This document shows, one piece after another, positions 37,209-47,315 of a stretch of 64,000 nucleotides of DNA (position 1 is the stretch's first letter; each line of letters opens with the position of its first letter). The DNA comes from Physcia stellaris (taxonomy: Eukaryota; Ascomycota; Lecanoromycetes; Caliciales; Physciaceae), in assembly GCA_018902385.1 (NCBI GenBank), contig JABSSW010000012.1:1-64000 (forward strand), written 5' to 3'. A program made the translations under genes and the position numbers. The notes under the pieces are model-generated. The model did no database searches. It saw only the letters and a program-made list of their open reading frames with translations, and was not told where the DNA came from.

Positions 37209-38036
37209 TTATTTTCGAATAAATGAATCGATGATAACGTTTTCGAATCTAAATAACGAATTTGAAAAATTCGTAAAAGATTGAACGAACAGTAAATAAT
37301 AAACGATAATTTTTGAAACGCGTTCGTTACAAAATCGAATATTTTTGCTGTTTTTTCGTTGTTTCGATTGATTTTTGTGATATCGTAAATTAAACATGAT
37401 TAATTTCGATGTTTCGTCGTAAAAAACTTCGCGTAATCCCGTATGTAACGAATTTTTGAATTTTGTTTTGATAATTTCTTCGCCACGAGCAAACGCTCCT
37501 GTTGTTAAATAAATAACAATTAATAACAATTTTAAAAAGTCTTTTCGATGTTGTAAATATGTCGAAATTTGATTGTTATTAATTGTTGTATTTTTGCCGT
37601 GAAAAAAACGATGAAATTCAGTCGTTGTTTTGAAAAAACGTCGAATAAGAAATTGTTTTAAATGCGAAAAATCTTGATTTTTCGTGACGTGTTCAACGAA
37701 ATAAAATTGATTTTTTTGTTCGTGTAAATCGTCATAAATTTCGTTAAGATTAATTGACGTTTCGAGTTCGTTTTTGTCGATTTGTAACAAATTTTCGAAT
37801 AATTGTCGTTCAAGATCGTCGATTAATTGATTGAAAAATGTTCGTAATTTGTTGATTGAAATTTCAACGTTATCGTATCGAAGAATATCGTTAGAAACGT
37901 TTGTAATTTTAGAATTTCTCGTTTCGTTCATCGAGATTTTTCGCGTTAAAGCTCGATAATTTTGTATTGTTTCGAAACAATTTCGTGAATCGTTTGATAC
38001 GTGTTCGAGTAAATTTTCGTGAAAAAACGTTGACAA
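37209..38036 (-). CDS. Tyrosine-recombinase-like domain (ORF B)
   Basis: 275 codons with FETIQNYRALTRKIS, VEISINKLRTFFNQLIDDLE, FLIRRFFKTTTEF, TTGAFARGEEIIKTKFKNS, LREVFYDETSKLIMFNLRYH and VSKIIVYYLLF in order. The ARGEE arginine followed by RYHKNQ matches, from memory of the family, the ARGTE...RYHKG region in large fungal proteins that carry an OrsD finger before it and a RecQ helicase after it. That region looks like the first catalytic box of a tyrosine recombinase. The TTG at 38036 is not a true start; coding sense continues upstream in another frame (37909-38148). Recombinase activity is inference; family membership is better supported. Confidence 0.62.
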   Translation of the reverse strand: MSTFFHENLLEHVSNDSRNCFETIQNYRALTRKISMNETRNSKITNVSNDILRYDNVEISINKLRTFFNQLIDDLERQLFENLLQIDKNELETSINLNEIYDDLHEQKNQFYFVEHVTKNQDFSHLKQFLIRRFFKTTTEFHRFFHGKNTTINNNQISTYLQHRKDFLKLLLIVIYLTTGAFARGEEIIKTKFKNSLHTGLREVFYDETSKLIMFNLRYHKNQSKQRKNSKNIRFCNERVSKIIVYYLLFVQSFTNFSNSLFRFENVIIDSFIRK

Positions 38037-38530
38037 CGTTGAAATCGTTTTCGTCGTCGTCGTTTGCTTGATCGTTTCGATAATTGACGTATAACATGTA
38101 AAAATATCGAAGCATGTAAAGAAGTTTGCTGCATAATTTTTCGATCATTGACGTTTTGATAAACGTTTTATCAACAGAACTTATTGATTTGCAAACAAAA
38201 ACGTGACAACAATACTGTCAAACGTTGCGTGTTTGTCGAAGTCGTTTTTGTTCTGTTTTTTGACATAACAATTCGAACGTTAATCGAATAATAGACGTTT
38301 TAATTATTTGTTTAAATTCGTTTGTTGTTTTTCGTCGTTACTTTCGTTGATTCGAGACAAAAGTTGCGTAATTAATCGAATAATTTTCGAAATTTTCGTT
38401 GTAATAATCGGTTGCGAATAATTGATTTTTCAATTTCGATCGAATAATAAATATAACAAATTAAATCTGCAAACGTCGAATAATAATCTTGAGTTGACGA
38501 CGTATTTTGCAATTCTTGAAACGAATTCAT
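37909..38530 (-). CDS. Frame-shifted linker between OrsD and recombinase parts
   Basis: Coding sense passes through several frames here. 38530-38372 reads MNSFQELQNTSSTQDYYSTF then ADLICYIYY, the expected segment after the OrsD fingers. Around 38290-38240 a second frame reads SIIRLTFELLCQK. 38224-38170 returns to the first frame (QRLTVLLSRFCLQINKF). 38180-37909 reads VDKTFIKTSMIEKLCSKLLY and continues into ORF B after another shift. I searched for GTAAGT-type introns and found none that would join these pieces. The simplest reading is several single-base indels in A/T homopolymers, real or from assembly. Confidence 0.45.
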
Positions 38531-38537
38531 TTTTTTG

Positions 38538-39407
38538 TTATGTAAACGCAATATCGTTTGCTTTATCTGTATGTAACAATTGTTTTAATCTGATATCGAA
38601 TTTTTGAATTAATTCGTTTGATTCGATTGCAAGTTCAATCGTTAATTCGTGTAAACAACGTAATTGTTCGTGTTGTTTCAAGAATTTTGTATTGACAGAT
38701 TGTATTAAATCGTCAATATTTTTGTTTTCGAGATATTCGTGAAAATATGATTGTTGTAAAAACAAATTGTATTCTTTGAATTGCGTCGTTTCGTTTCGTT
38801 GAATCGATTGCATTTTGATATCGTTTAATTGTTGATTATATTCGTTGATTTGATTTGTTTCGTCGTTTGAAAAATTTGTTTGCAACGTTGAATTTTGACG
38901 TGTAACGTTAATTTGATTGTCGTTGAATAAAACAGCGAAATATTTTCGATATCGATTTGTTGTAAAAATTTGTGCGTAAATATTCGAATCGTAAAATGAT
39001 TCTGTTTTTGTCGTATTTTTAAGTTTATGTTCTTTGTTACAATGCATACGCATTGTTTTGTTGTCTCGTACAACATACGAACAACTTTTACATGAAAAAG
39101 CGTCGTTATATGTGTATAAAAACGGAAAAAAATGCTTGAAATTTTCCGGAATTTGAATATCTTTCGTTGAAACAAGTGAATAATTTTTCAATTCGTTGAT
39201 AATTGATTTTTTTTCGTTGAAAGTTAAATTTCGATGTTGAACGTTAGAATTGAAATGAGTAATCGATTTGTCGTTATTTTCGTTGTTTATAACAACGTGA
39301 CATTTTGTACAAAAAACGATTTTGAATTCTTCATTGTAATAAAGAAAATCGTTAATTTGTTGAACGTTGTCAATAACGTTAGAATTGTTAATATCGTAAA
39401 AAGACAT
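38538..39407 (-). CDS. OrsD-like double zinc-finger N-terminal domain (ORF A)
   Basis: The ATG at 39407 (MSFYDINNSNVIDN) is preferred; the open frame upstream to 39608 only translates an 8-bp microsatellite. The protein (~289 aa) has FCTKCHVVINN...SITHFNSNVQH as finger 1 and AFSCKSCSYVVRDNKTMRMH then CNKEH as finger 2, followed by QIFTTNRYRKYFAVLF. This pattern is that of the OrsD/DUF3505 domain found at the N-terminus of large fungal helicase proteins. It probably binds DNA (inference). The frame ends at TAA 38540-38538, and the expected next segment follows immediately in the +1 frame, with the two frames both open for at least 14 codons. The A-T-rich repeat upstream (39440-39935) would be its promoter region. 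Confidence 0.7.
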   Translation of the reverse strand: MSFYDINNSNVIDNVQQINDFLYYNEEFKIVFCTKCHVVINNENNDKSITHFNSNVQHRNLTFNEKKSIINELKNYSLVSTKDIQIPENFKHFFPFLYTYNDAFSCKSCSYVVRDNKTMRMHCNKEHKLKNTTKTESFYDSNIYAQIFTTNRYRKYFAVLFNDNQINVTRQNSTLQTNFSNDETNQINEYNQQLNDIKMQSIQRNETTQFKEYNLFLQQSYFHEYLENKNIDDLIQSVNTKFLKQHEQLRCLHELTIELAIESNELIQKFDIRLKQLLHTDKANDIAFT

Positions 39408-39434
39408 TTTCAAAAATTGTTTTTTTTTTAATGA

Positions 39435-39625
39435 AACAAATAGAAATAACAACGTAAACAATAAAACAATAAAACAATAAAACAATAAAACAATAAAACA
39501 ATAAAACAATAAAACAATAAAACAATAAAACAATAAAACAATAAACAATAAACAATAAAACAATAAACAAAAAACAATAAAACAATATAACAATAAACAA
39601 TAAAACAATAAAACAATGAAAAAAC
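39435..39625. repeat. 8-bp microsatellite (ACAATAAA)n
   Basis: About 20 imperfect copies of ACAATAAA, with shortened units near 39540-39600, lie just upstream of the ATG of ORF A. The minus strand is open through it in all frames as LLFYCFIV peptides, which wrongly extend ORF A. Confidence 0.9.
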
Positions 39626-39734
39626 AATTGAAAAAACAAACAAAAACAAATTAACAAATTGAAATAAACTTAACGTTCAAAGATTTTTTTTTTTATTTTT
39701 GAATTGTATTTCGCGTATGTAATTAAACGTGTAA

Positions 39735-39932
39735 ACGTTGTACGTGTATATGTGTTGTGAATATGTTGTTTGTATATATTTCGTGCGTGTGTTTCGTGTT
39801 TGTGTTTTGTGTATATCGTTTGAATATGTATGTCGTATGTGTGTTTCGTGTGTGTATTTTGTATGTTTGTTGCGAATATGTGTATCGTGTGTATGTTTCG
39901 TGTGTAAATGTGTGAAAATGTGAAAAATGTGA
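39735..39932. repeat. GT-rich simple repeat (TGTGTTTCGTGTGTGTATT)
   Basis: Degenerate TGTGTTTCGTGTGTG / TATGTGTATCG repeat on plus (CAC/ATA-rich on minus). ORFs on both strands (39738-39923 plus, 39981-39670 minus) are translations of it. Confidence 0.75.
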
Positions 39933-40016
39933 ATGATTGAAAAGAAATTACAAAGAAAATTTCGTTGTTTATATATTGCAAAAAAATAAAATTTTATTAT
40001 TAAATTTATTAAATTT

Positions 40017-41300
40017 ATTCGTGCATGAATATTTATTTATTCATGCACGAATATTTATTTATTCATGCACGAATATTTATTTATTCATGCACGAATATTT
40101 ATTTATTCATGCACGAATTTTTTATTCGTAAAATTAAATTTGATTCGTGTAAAATTATTAAATTTATTGTTGAAAATATTTATTTATTCATGCATGAATA
40201 TTTATTTATTCATGCACGAATATTTATTTATTCATGCAAAAGTTAATTTGAATTAAATTTATTATTCATGCATGAATATTTATTTATTCATGCACGAATA
40301 TTTATTTATTCGTGCATGAATTAAATTGATTCGTGTAAAAATTAAATTTGTATTGTTAAAATTAATAAATTTATTCGTGCACGAATATTTATTTATTCGT
40401 GCATGAATTAAATTTTAATCGTGCATGAATTAAATTATATTCGTGCATGAATTAAAATATATTCGTGCATGAATTAAATTTATTCAATTTATATTGTAAA
40501 TATTATTAAATTTATTCGTGCATGAATTAAATTAATTATATTGTGCATGAATTAAATTATATTCGTGCATGAATTAAATTATATTCGTGCATGAATTAAA
40601 TTATATTCGTGCATCAATTAAATTATATTCGTGCATGAATTAAATTATATTCGTGCATCAATTAAATTATTTATTCGTGTATCAATTAAATTATATTCGT
40701 GCATGAATTAAATTATATTCGTGCATGAATATTTATTTAAATTATATTTCTATGAATAAATATTATTCAATTTATTCGTGCATGAATTAAATTATATTCG
40801 TGCATGAATTAAATTTATTCGTGCATGAATTAAATTTTATTCGTGCATCAATTAAATTATATTATTCGTGCATGAATAAAATTTATTCGTGCATAAATAA
40901 ATTTATATTTGTAAATATTATTCAATTTATTCGTGCATGAATTAAATTATATTTGTGCATGAATTAAAAATATTCGTGCATGAATTAAATTTTATTCGTG
41001 CATCAATTAAATTTTATTCGTGCATGAATATTTATTTAATCGTGCATGAATTAAAAATTTTATTGTAAATATTATTCAATTTATTCGTGCATGAATTAAA
41101 TTATATTCGTGCATGAATTAAAAATTATATTCATGCATGAATTAAATTATATTCGTGTATGAATTAAATTATATTCGTGCATGAATTAAATTATATTCGT
41201 GCATGAATATTTATTTAATCGTGCATGAATAAATTTCTATTGTAAATAAATTCAATTTATTCGTGCATGAATAAAAATATTTATTTATGAATTAATTTTA
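40017..41300. repeat. Array of ~50 quasi-palindromes, ~22-bp period
   Basis: The core TTCRTGCAYGAA recurs from TTCGTGCATGAATATTTATT at 40019 to about 41270. The left third has TATTTATTTATTCATGCACG spacing; the rest has ATTCGTGCATGAATTAAATT. Period is 22 bp in the regular stretches, about two helical turns. Between cores the DNA is almost only A and T, so nearly every G or C lies in a core. Some cores are TGCATCAA or TGTATGAA variants. Interruptions such as TAAATTTATATTGTAAATAT occur every 250-300 bp. Confidence 0.92.
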
Positions 41301-42900
41301 CTTTTGAATTAATTATTTTTATTTTATTTAAACAATAACGTTATTTCACGTTTAGAATTTTTTGCGATTCAAATCGAAATTAATTAAATTTTCAAATACA
41401 AAATATATTTATTATTCAGCATAAATATGTCGATTTTTGTACACGAAAATTCTAACAATTACTTTTTTACAACAATTCGATTTCGAAACATATTTTGTTG
41501 ATTTTATTGATTTCAAATTTTATAATACGTCAATTTTTGATTTATTTGCTTAAAAAAACAAAATATCGAAAATTACTTTTGAATAAATATTGTTTATGAC
41601 GACGAAAACGATGAAAAATTCGTAATAAAATTATCATTCGCTAATACAAACGATCTAATGTAACCTCAAATCAATAATTTTTATTAAAAATTATAAAATT
41701 TTAATTTATAGAAATTTATTTCAAAATCTTCGAACGAACAAGAAGATTATTTTGAGAATTTGTGATCATAAAATTCAATAATTTTTCGAAATACAATTTA
41801 AGTTTGAAATTCGAAAATTGATTTAAATTATTAATTTATTTTTAATATACAGCATAACAATGTTAATTTTTCATTTACAATTTATATTCAATTTTTAACA
41901 ATTTGGATAACGTTTTTTTTTCATAAAACGTCAAATTTTACGTCAATTTTCAAATCAATTGTACCGCAAGAAAATTCGATATTCGAATCATTTTTTCGAC
42001 GAAAATTTCAAAATTTTTATAAAATTAATCGTTAATGCGATTAATTTCAATTTGATCACTTGAAAATTTCATTTTTTACGTGATTTCAGAACTGGTTTCA
42101 GATTTTTGATATGTTAATATTCATCGAATCGAGAAACGACTTCACTTCCAACCAAATCTCGGGACTTCGAGAAATTTCTAAGTCAGAAAAGTTTGAAAAA
42201 TTCGTAACAACCGGTACCGTTAACCCGATTCGATGTTAGATTTTCATCACTTTTCAATTTCATTTTTTACGTAGATTTCAGAACTGGTTTCAGATTTAAA
42301 AATACGATTTAATATTCATCGAGAAATTCTTTTCCAACCAAATTAAGGGACTTCGAGAAATTTTAGTTAACAAAATTTCAAAAATTTTAAAAATGAAATC
42401 TGGCCCGATTCCGGCAAAACGTACCCAAAACTATTTTAATTAATTTTTAAGATTTCAGAACTGGTTTTAGATTTTTGATACGTAATAAAATTCATCGAGA
42501 ATTGTTAATTTTAATTTTAATTTTATTTTAAATTATTTGAATTATAAAAATATTTTTAATAAAATTTGTATTAACAAATTAGGCGCAATAAAAATTCGAT
42601 AGCCAATATTTTGTTTAAATCCATCACTTTTCGAATCGTTTTTTATTTTATTTCAGAAATTTTAAATTTTCGATTTGTATATAATTTTAATCGAGAAATA
42701 TCCACTTGTTGTTATAATTACAACTTCGCAAAGAAATTTCGAACAAACAAAATTTGAAAAATTCAAGTAACAAATTAGTCGCAAAAAAAAAACGATCCGG
42801 ACAAAAAACATTTTTAAAAAATTTTTACGTAGATTTCAGAACTGGTTTCAGAATTTCGAAAACGCAATATTCATCGAAAAACGACTTCACTTTCAAAGAT
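41301..42900. repeat. Diverged block A satellite, third occurrence
   Basis: After AT-only DNA (41301-41990), units with TTTTTTACGTAGATTTCAGA, ACTGGTTTCAGATTT and TATTCATCGAGAAA recur near 42070, 42265, 42450, 42640 and 42825, as in block A. They keep GC in some places (TTCCAACCAAATCTCGGG) and are otherwise more decayed than the two main copies. The ~300-bp repeat of block A is missing. Confidence 0.75.
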
Positions 42901-42954
42901 TCTTGACAAACATTGGAAGTTGACAAACCCTAATCTTCGGTTGGAAGTGAATCA

Positions 42955-43340
42955 TTCCGTTAGAACAGAATGTTAAACAAACATTGCGAACAAACATTGC
43001 AAAAAAATTTTGCAAAAAAATTTTGCAAAAAGACATTGTTAGAAAATATTGCAAACAGACATTGCATGAAAACATTATTGACAAACATTGCAAAAAAACA
43101 TTGCAATAAATTTTAATTATAACGAAATTTTGTTGCAAGCAATCATTGCACGCAATCATTACAAATAATCAAATATTTCGAGTTGCAAGCAATTGTTGCA
43201 AGCAGTCAAATTAGACAATTTTAACGAATAATTGTTGCAAATAGTCGAACATACATTGCGAATTGCAAACAATCAATGCAAAAAATCAATGCAAATAATT
43301 AAAACATATAATCAATCATTTATTGCAAAAAAATTTGATT
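42955..43340. repeat. ATTGCAAACAAACATTGCAA minisatellite
   Basis: About 20 short units built on AACATTGCAAAAA, AGCAATCATTGCA and AATAGTCGAAC. The minus ORF 43159-42893 is its translation. Confidence 0.75.
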
Positions 43341-45500
43341 TTCAATAACGTTTGTTAGTTATATTTCTGCTATCTAAATATACACGAATAAAAAAGAAAA
43401 AAATTGAAATTTGTTGCATTCAATCTATTCATTTTCAATTTTAATTCAATCAATTCTTTTCGCTCGTCATTTCATTCAGCATTTCATTTTCGAATTCGAT
43501 TGTCAATCATCAATTCATTTCAAGTCGCGATTGCGAAAAATTTTCGATTCACGATTGCATTCATTTGCTTTTTTGTCATTTTTTGATACGCGAAAATGTG
43601 ATCAATGTTCGCATGTTTGCATGCGATTCGTTTCGTGTCATAATTGTTTTTTTGCATCATTGTTTTCACATACGTTTTTTTGTTGATTCGTCGATTGATG
43701 CGATCGCGTCAATTTTGTTTGCATACATTGCATTGTTGACATTGTTGACAAGTTTCGACTTGTTTCAAATGTTCAAATAAACATTTTTGAAAATTGCACG
43801 TCGTTTTCGTGCAAACGAGAAATTCAAAAAATTCGAAATATTGTTCGCAATGAATCGACGACGTCGAAAAATTTGAAAATCAAAAAATTTTGAATATCGA
43901 ATACAACAATGTCAACAAACGTATTTTTTTCATCATTTTTTTTTAAAAAATCGTTAACAATTTCGTTTTCATTTTTATCAAATTTTTCATCATCAATGAA
44001 TGCATGTTGTCGAAATATTTTTTCGTTTTCGAAATCAATGATAAACGAATTGAAATAATTTGAAAAATTGTTGACATTTGTGTCATCATCGAATGTAAAA
44101 AAACGACGATTGACATTGAAATTTGAACGATTGTTAAAAAAAAAAATTGCACGATTGTTGACAACGATTGTTGCAATTGCAATCTGATTGTTGAAAACGA
44201 TGAAAAAATCATTATCAAAAGAAAAAATCGCACGATCGCGAAAAAGAAAAAAAACGCGATTGTTGTCAAAAACGCGTTTGTTGACAAAAAAACGATTGTT
44301 GAAAAAAAAATCGAATTGCGATGCGTTCAAATCATCGTCGAAAATCTTCTCGACAATAAAATAATAATGAACAAAAATTGCGCGCAATAAATTAATTTGA
44401 ATCAATGCATTCAAATATTGCACGAAATTTATATTCACGAAATTGTCAATTTCAAAAAATTCGAATTTCAAAATTGTTCACATTTGCAAAGAAATTTCAT
44501 CGAAATCGCGTGAAATTGACGTATTTTGTACGCATTTCATTGAAATCAACGTTCAATTTATCGCATGCAATATTCAATTGTTGTCATGTTGACATTCAAA
44601 AGTCGATAATATGAACATTTTTTTGATAACGTTCAAACACATGTTTTATTATCATTTTTTTTTGAATTCGAATTGCGCGCAACGTGAATAACGAATCGTT
44701 TGCAAACAAACAGAAAATTTCGAACGAATTGAAATTTTTTCGTATTCATCGTCATTGATGTTCACAAAAATGAAATCGAACATGATGTTAAAAAAATTGC
44801 GTGTAAACAAATGTTAAAAAACAATTGCGTAAAAAAAAAAAATTGTTTCGCAAAAATTGTTTGAGAAAAATTGCGTGAAAAAAATTTGCTGAAAAGAATT
44901 GCGTGTCAAACGAATCAAAAATGAATCAATGCAAACGAAACGATCGAAAAAAATATTGCAAACAATGTCAATTGCATGCGTTTCAAATTCGTCATATCGT
45001 CAATTCAAAAATCATCGAACATTGAATACGATCGCATTGAATACGATCGCATTGAATACGATCGCAAAATCGCGCATTCAACATTTTCATCGTATTCAAT
45101 GATTGCATTTTAAACATCATCAACAATGTTCGCGAAATTCAAAAAACGTTTCATGTTATCAATGTATTTATCAACAAAAATTTGAAAACAACAATGTTTG
45201 AAATGAACAAATGCAAATAAACAAATAAGTGAAAATGTGAAAAAAAATTGAAAACAAAAATGAAAAAAGCAAAAATGAAAATAATTCATCGCACGCGACA
45301 AATGTCGATGCATGCGATTATTCGTCAAATTAATCGTCAACAATCACGTGATTTTCGATTTCGAAAATCGCACGATACGTGAAATCAATTATTAAAAATT
45401 TCGTCGATAAAAAATTCGCAATATTCGAAAAAAACAAAAACAAATTACATGCAAAAACATTGAATGCAATTTCTAAAAATACAAATTTAACAACAAACGA
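43341..45500. other. AT-rich spacer with overlapping ORFs
   Basis: A minus ORF at 44471-43824 (215 aa) is F/N/D-rich and unlike any family I know. A plus frame near 43575-43690 reads KCDQCSHVC...CHNCFF, a zinc-knuckle-like cysteine pattern without other support. A 15-bp triplet GAATACGATCGCATT sits at 45023-45067. None is called as a gene. Confidence 0.4.
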
Positions 45501-45539
45501 ATTGCAAAAAAAAATTGCAAGAAAAAATTGAACAAAACG

Positions 45540-46205
45540 AAAATATTGCACGAAAATATTGCAAAAAAAAATTGCAAAGAAAAATTGCGAACAAAAATTG
45601 CAAACAAAAATTGCGAACAAAAATTGCGAACAAAAATTGCGAACAAAAATTGCACGAAAATATTGCAAAAAAAAATTGCGAACAAAAATTGCGAACAAAA
45701 ATTGCACGAAAATATTGCACGAAAATATTGCAAAAAAAAATTGCGAACAAAAATTGCGAACAAAAATTGCGAACAAAAATTGCGAACAAAAATTGCGAAC
45801 AAAAATTGCAAAAAAAGATTGCAAAAAAAAATTGCACGAAAATATTGCAAACAAAAATTGCGAACAAAAATTACGAACAAAAATTGCAAAAAAAAATTGC
45901 AAAAAAAAATTGCACGAAAATATTGCAAACAAAAATTGCGAACAAAAATTGCACGAAAAATTTGCAAACAATGATTGCACGTAAAATTTGCAAACAAAAT
46001 TTGCACGTAATGATTGATAAAAAAATAAACAAAAAATTCGCGATTTAGAAAAATCAAAAATGATTGTAAACAAAAATTGCGAACAAAAATTGCACGTAAA
46101 ATTTGCAAACAATGATTGCACGTAAAATTTGCAAACAAAATTTGCACGTAATGATTGATAAAAAAATAAACAAAAAATTCGCGATTTAGAAAAATCAAAA
46201 ATGAT
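45540..46205. repeat. 15-bp minisatellite (GCGAACAAAAATTGC) with duplicated tail
   Basis: About 30 units of AAAAATTGCGAACAA alternate with TTGCACGAAAATATTGCA variants up to about 45955. The tail 45960-46075 is repeated at 46088-46205 (both have CACGTAATGATTGATAAAAA and AATTCGCGATTTAG). Because 15 is a multiple of three, five frames stay open, including a 318-codon minus frame (46286-45330) and plus frames of 141-177 codons. None looks like a gene. Confidence 0.88.
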
Positions 46206-46421
46206 TGCAAAAAAAAATTGCGAACAACGATCGCAAACAATTATTGCAAACATTCGTTCGACAAATAAATCGTCAATGTTGCACAAACGAAATCGTCGTC
46301 GACACGATCAAATTTTTTAACGTGAAATTCATGTCATCGAATGTTTATTCGACAATCGATTTCGAATATTTATTGACGCAACGTTTTCAATAAAATTTTT
46401 AATCAACATCATTATTGAAAT

Positions 46422-46562
46422 GAATTTCACACGTGATTGAAATCGTTTCATTTCTCGATTTTTGTTTGTTTTTCGATTGTTTTTTTCACATTTCGAATAC
46501 GAAACAGTCGAGAAACAAACAAAAATCGAAAAATGAAACGATTTCAATCACGTGTGAAATTC
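46422..46562. repeat. Fold-back 1: 55-bp inverted arms, 31-bp loop
   Basis: The left arm 46422-46476 (starts GAATTTCACACGTGATTG) pairs with the right arm 46508-46562 (ends CAATCACGTGTGAAATTC) with two mismatches by my reading. It would form a stable cruciform or a hairpin RNA. Confidence 0.9.
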
Positions 46563-46787
46563 ATTTTGTACATTTGCGCGAAAATTGCAAACAATTATTG
46601 CAAACAATTATTGCAAACATTCGTTCAATAAATGAATTTTCGTTTTTTCGCAAACGATTTCGAAATCAAAATGATCAAATTTTTTAACGTGAAATTCATG
46701 TTATCGAATGTTTATTCGACAATCGATTTCGAATATTTATTGACGCAATATTTTCAATAAATCATTTAATCAATCATTTTTTTTTTG

Positions 46788-46913
46788 ATGAATCGTTTTT
46801 CAAATATATCATTTTGTAACAATCATCAAGAAATCGATAACGTGAAATTCTTGTCATTCGTTATCGATTTTTTGATGATTGTTACAAAATGATATATTTG
46901 AAAAACGATTCAT
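46788..46913. repeat. Fold-back 2: 55-bp inverted arms, 16-bp loop
   Basis: The left arm 46788-46842 (starts ATGAATCGTTTTTC) pairs with the right arm 46859-46913 (ends GAAAAACGATTCAT) with one mismatch. The arm sequence differs from fold-back 1, but the arm length is the same. A related unpaired arm occurs at about 47196-47232. Confidence 0.9.
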
Positions 46914-47315
46914 TTAAATTAATTTGCAAAAAAAAACTGTTAACAATGTTGCACGTAATTAAAATTCGTTGCACGCAATTAAAATTCGTTCAATAAATGA
47001 ATCGTCAAATTTTCACAAACGAAATCGTCGTCAAAACGATCAAGTTTTTAAGCGTGAAATTCATTTTATCGAATGTTTGTTCGACATTTGTCGCTGTCTA
47101 TTTATTGATTCAACGTTTTCAATTTTTTACACAATCATTGCGTCTGAACAAAAGAAAATTATTGATTATCGTGATTCAAACGAAAAAATTTCGCGTTATC
47201 GATTTCTTGATGATTGTTACAAAATGATGTATTTAAAAAAAAATTTATCAAAAAAAAACGAATTTAGTATTTGCAAAAAGATTGTTAACAATGATCGCAA
47301 ACAATCACGATAAAC

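Larger units (their letters stand above)
46206..47315. repeat. ~366-bp tandem repeat, three units, with fold-backs
   Basis: Units begin with TTGCAAACATTCGTTCAATAAATGAAT near 46247, 46612, 46978 and a partial one near 47308 (steps about 365, 369 and 328). Each contains AACGTGAAATTCATGTTATC, GAATGTTTATTCGACAATCG and TATTTATTGACGCAA. Units 1 and 2 each contain a long inverted repeat; unit 3 has one unpaired arm near 47196-47232. Confidence 0.85.

Noticed and set aside
37195-37215. Euplotes-style programmed +1 shift at AAA TAA
   Set aside because: Only one junction has that context; others differ in context or are -1, and nothing else suggests altered decoding.
38041-38530. Introns explaining the frame changes in the helicase locus
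   Set aside because: No GTAAGT-like donor with a matching branch site and AG of plausible length restores the frame, in contrast to the clear introns at 32.3-32.8 kb.
40017-41300. CRISPR array
   Set aside because: Repeats are short, palindromic and separated by near-constant A/T fillers with no unique spacers or cas genes; the genome is eukaryotic.
43570-43690. Zinc-knuckle protein (KCDQCSHVC...CHNCFF)
   Set aside because: A short frame with only a cysteine pattern; overlapping frames are equally open and no extended homology is visible.
43824-44471. 215-aa minus-strand ORF as a gene
   Set aside because: Phe/Asn/Asp-rich translation of simple DNA, with another frame open over the same bases and no recognisable domain.
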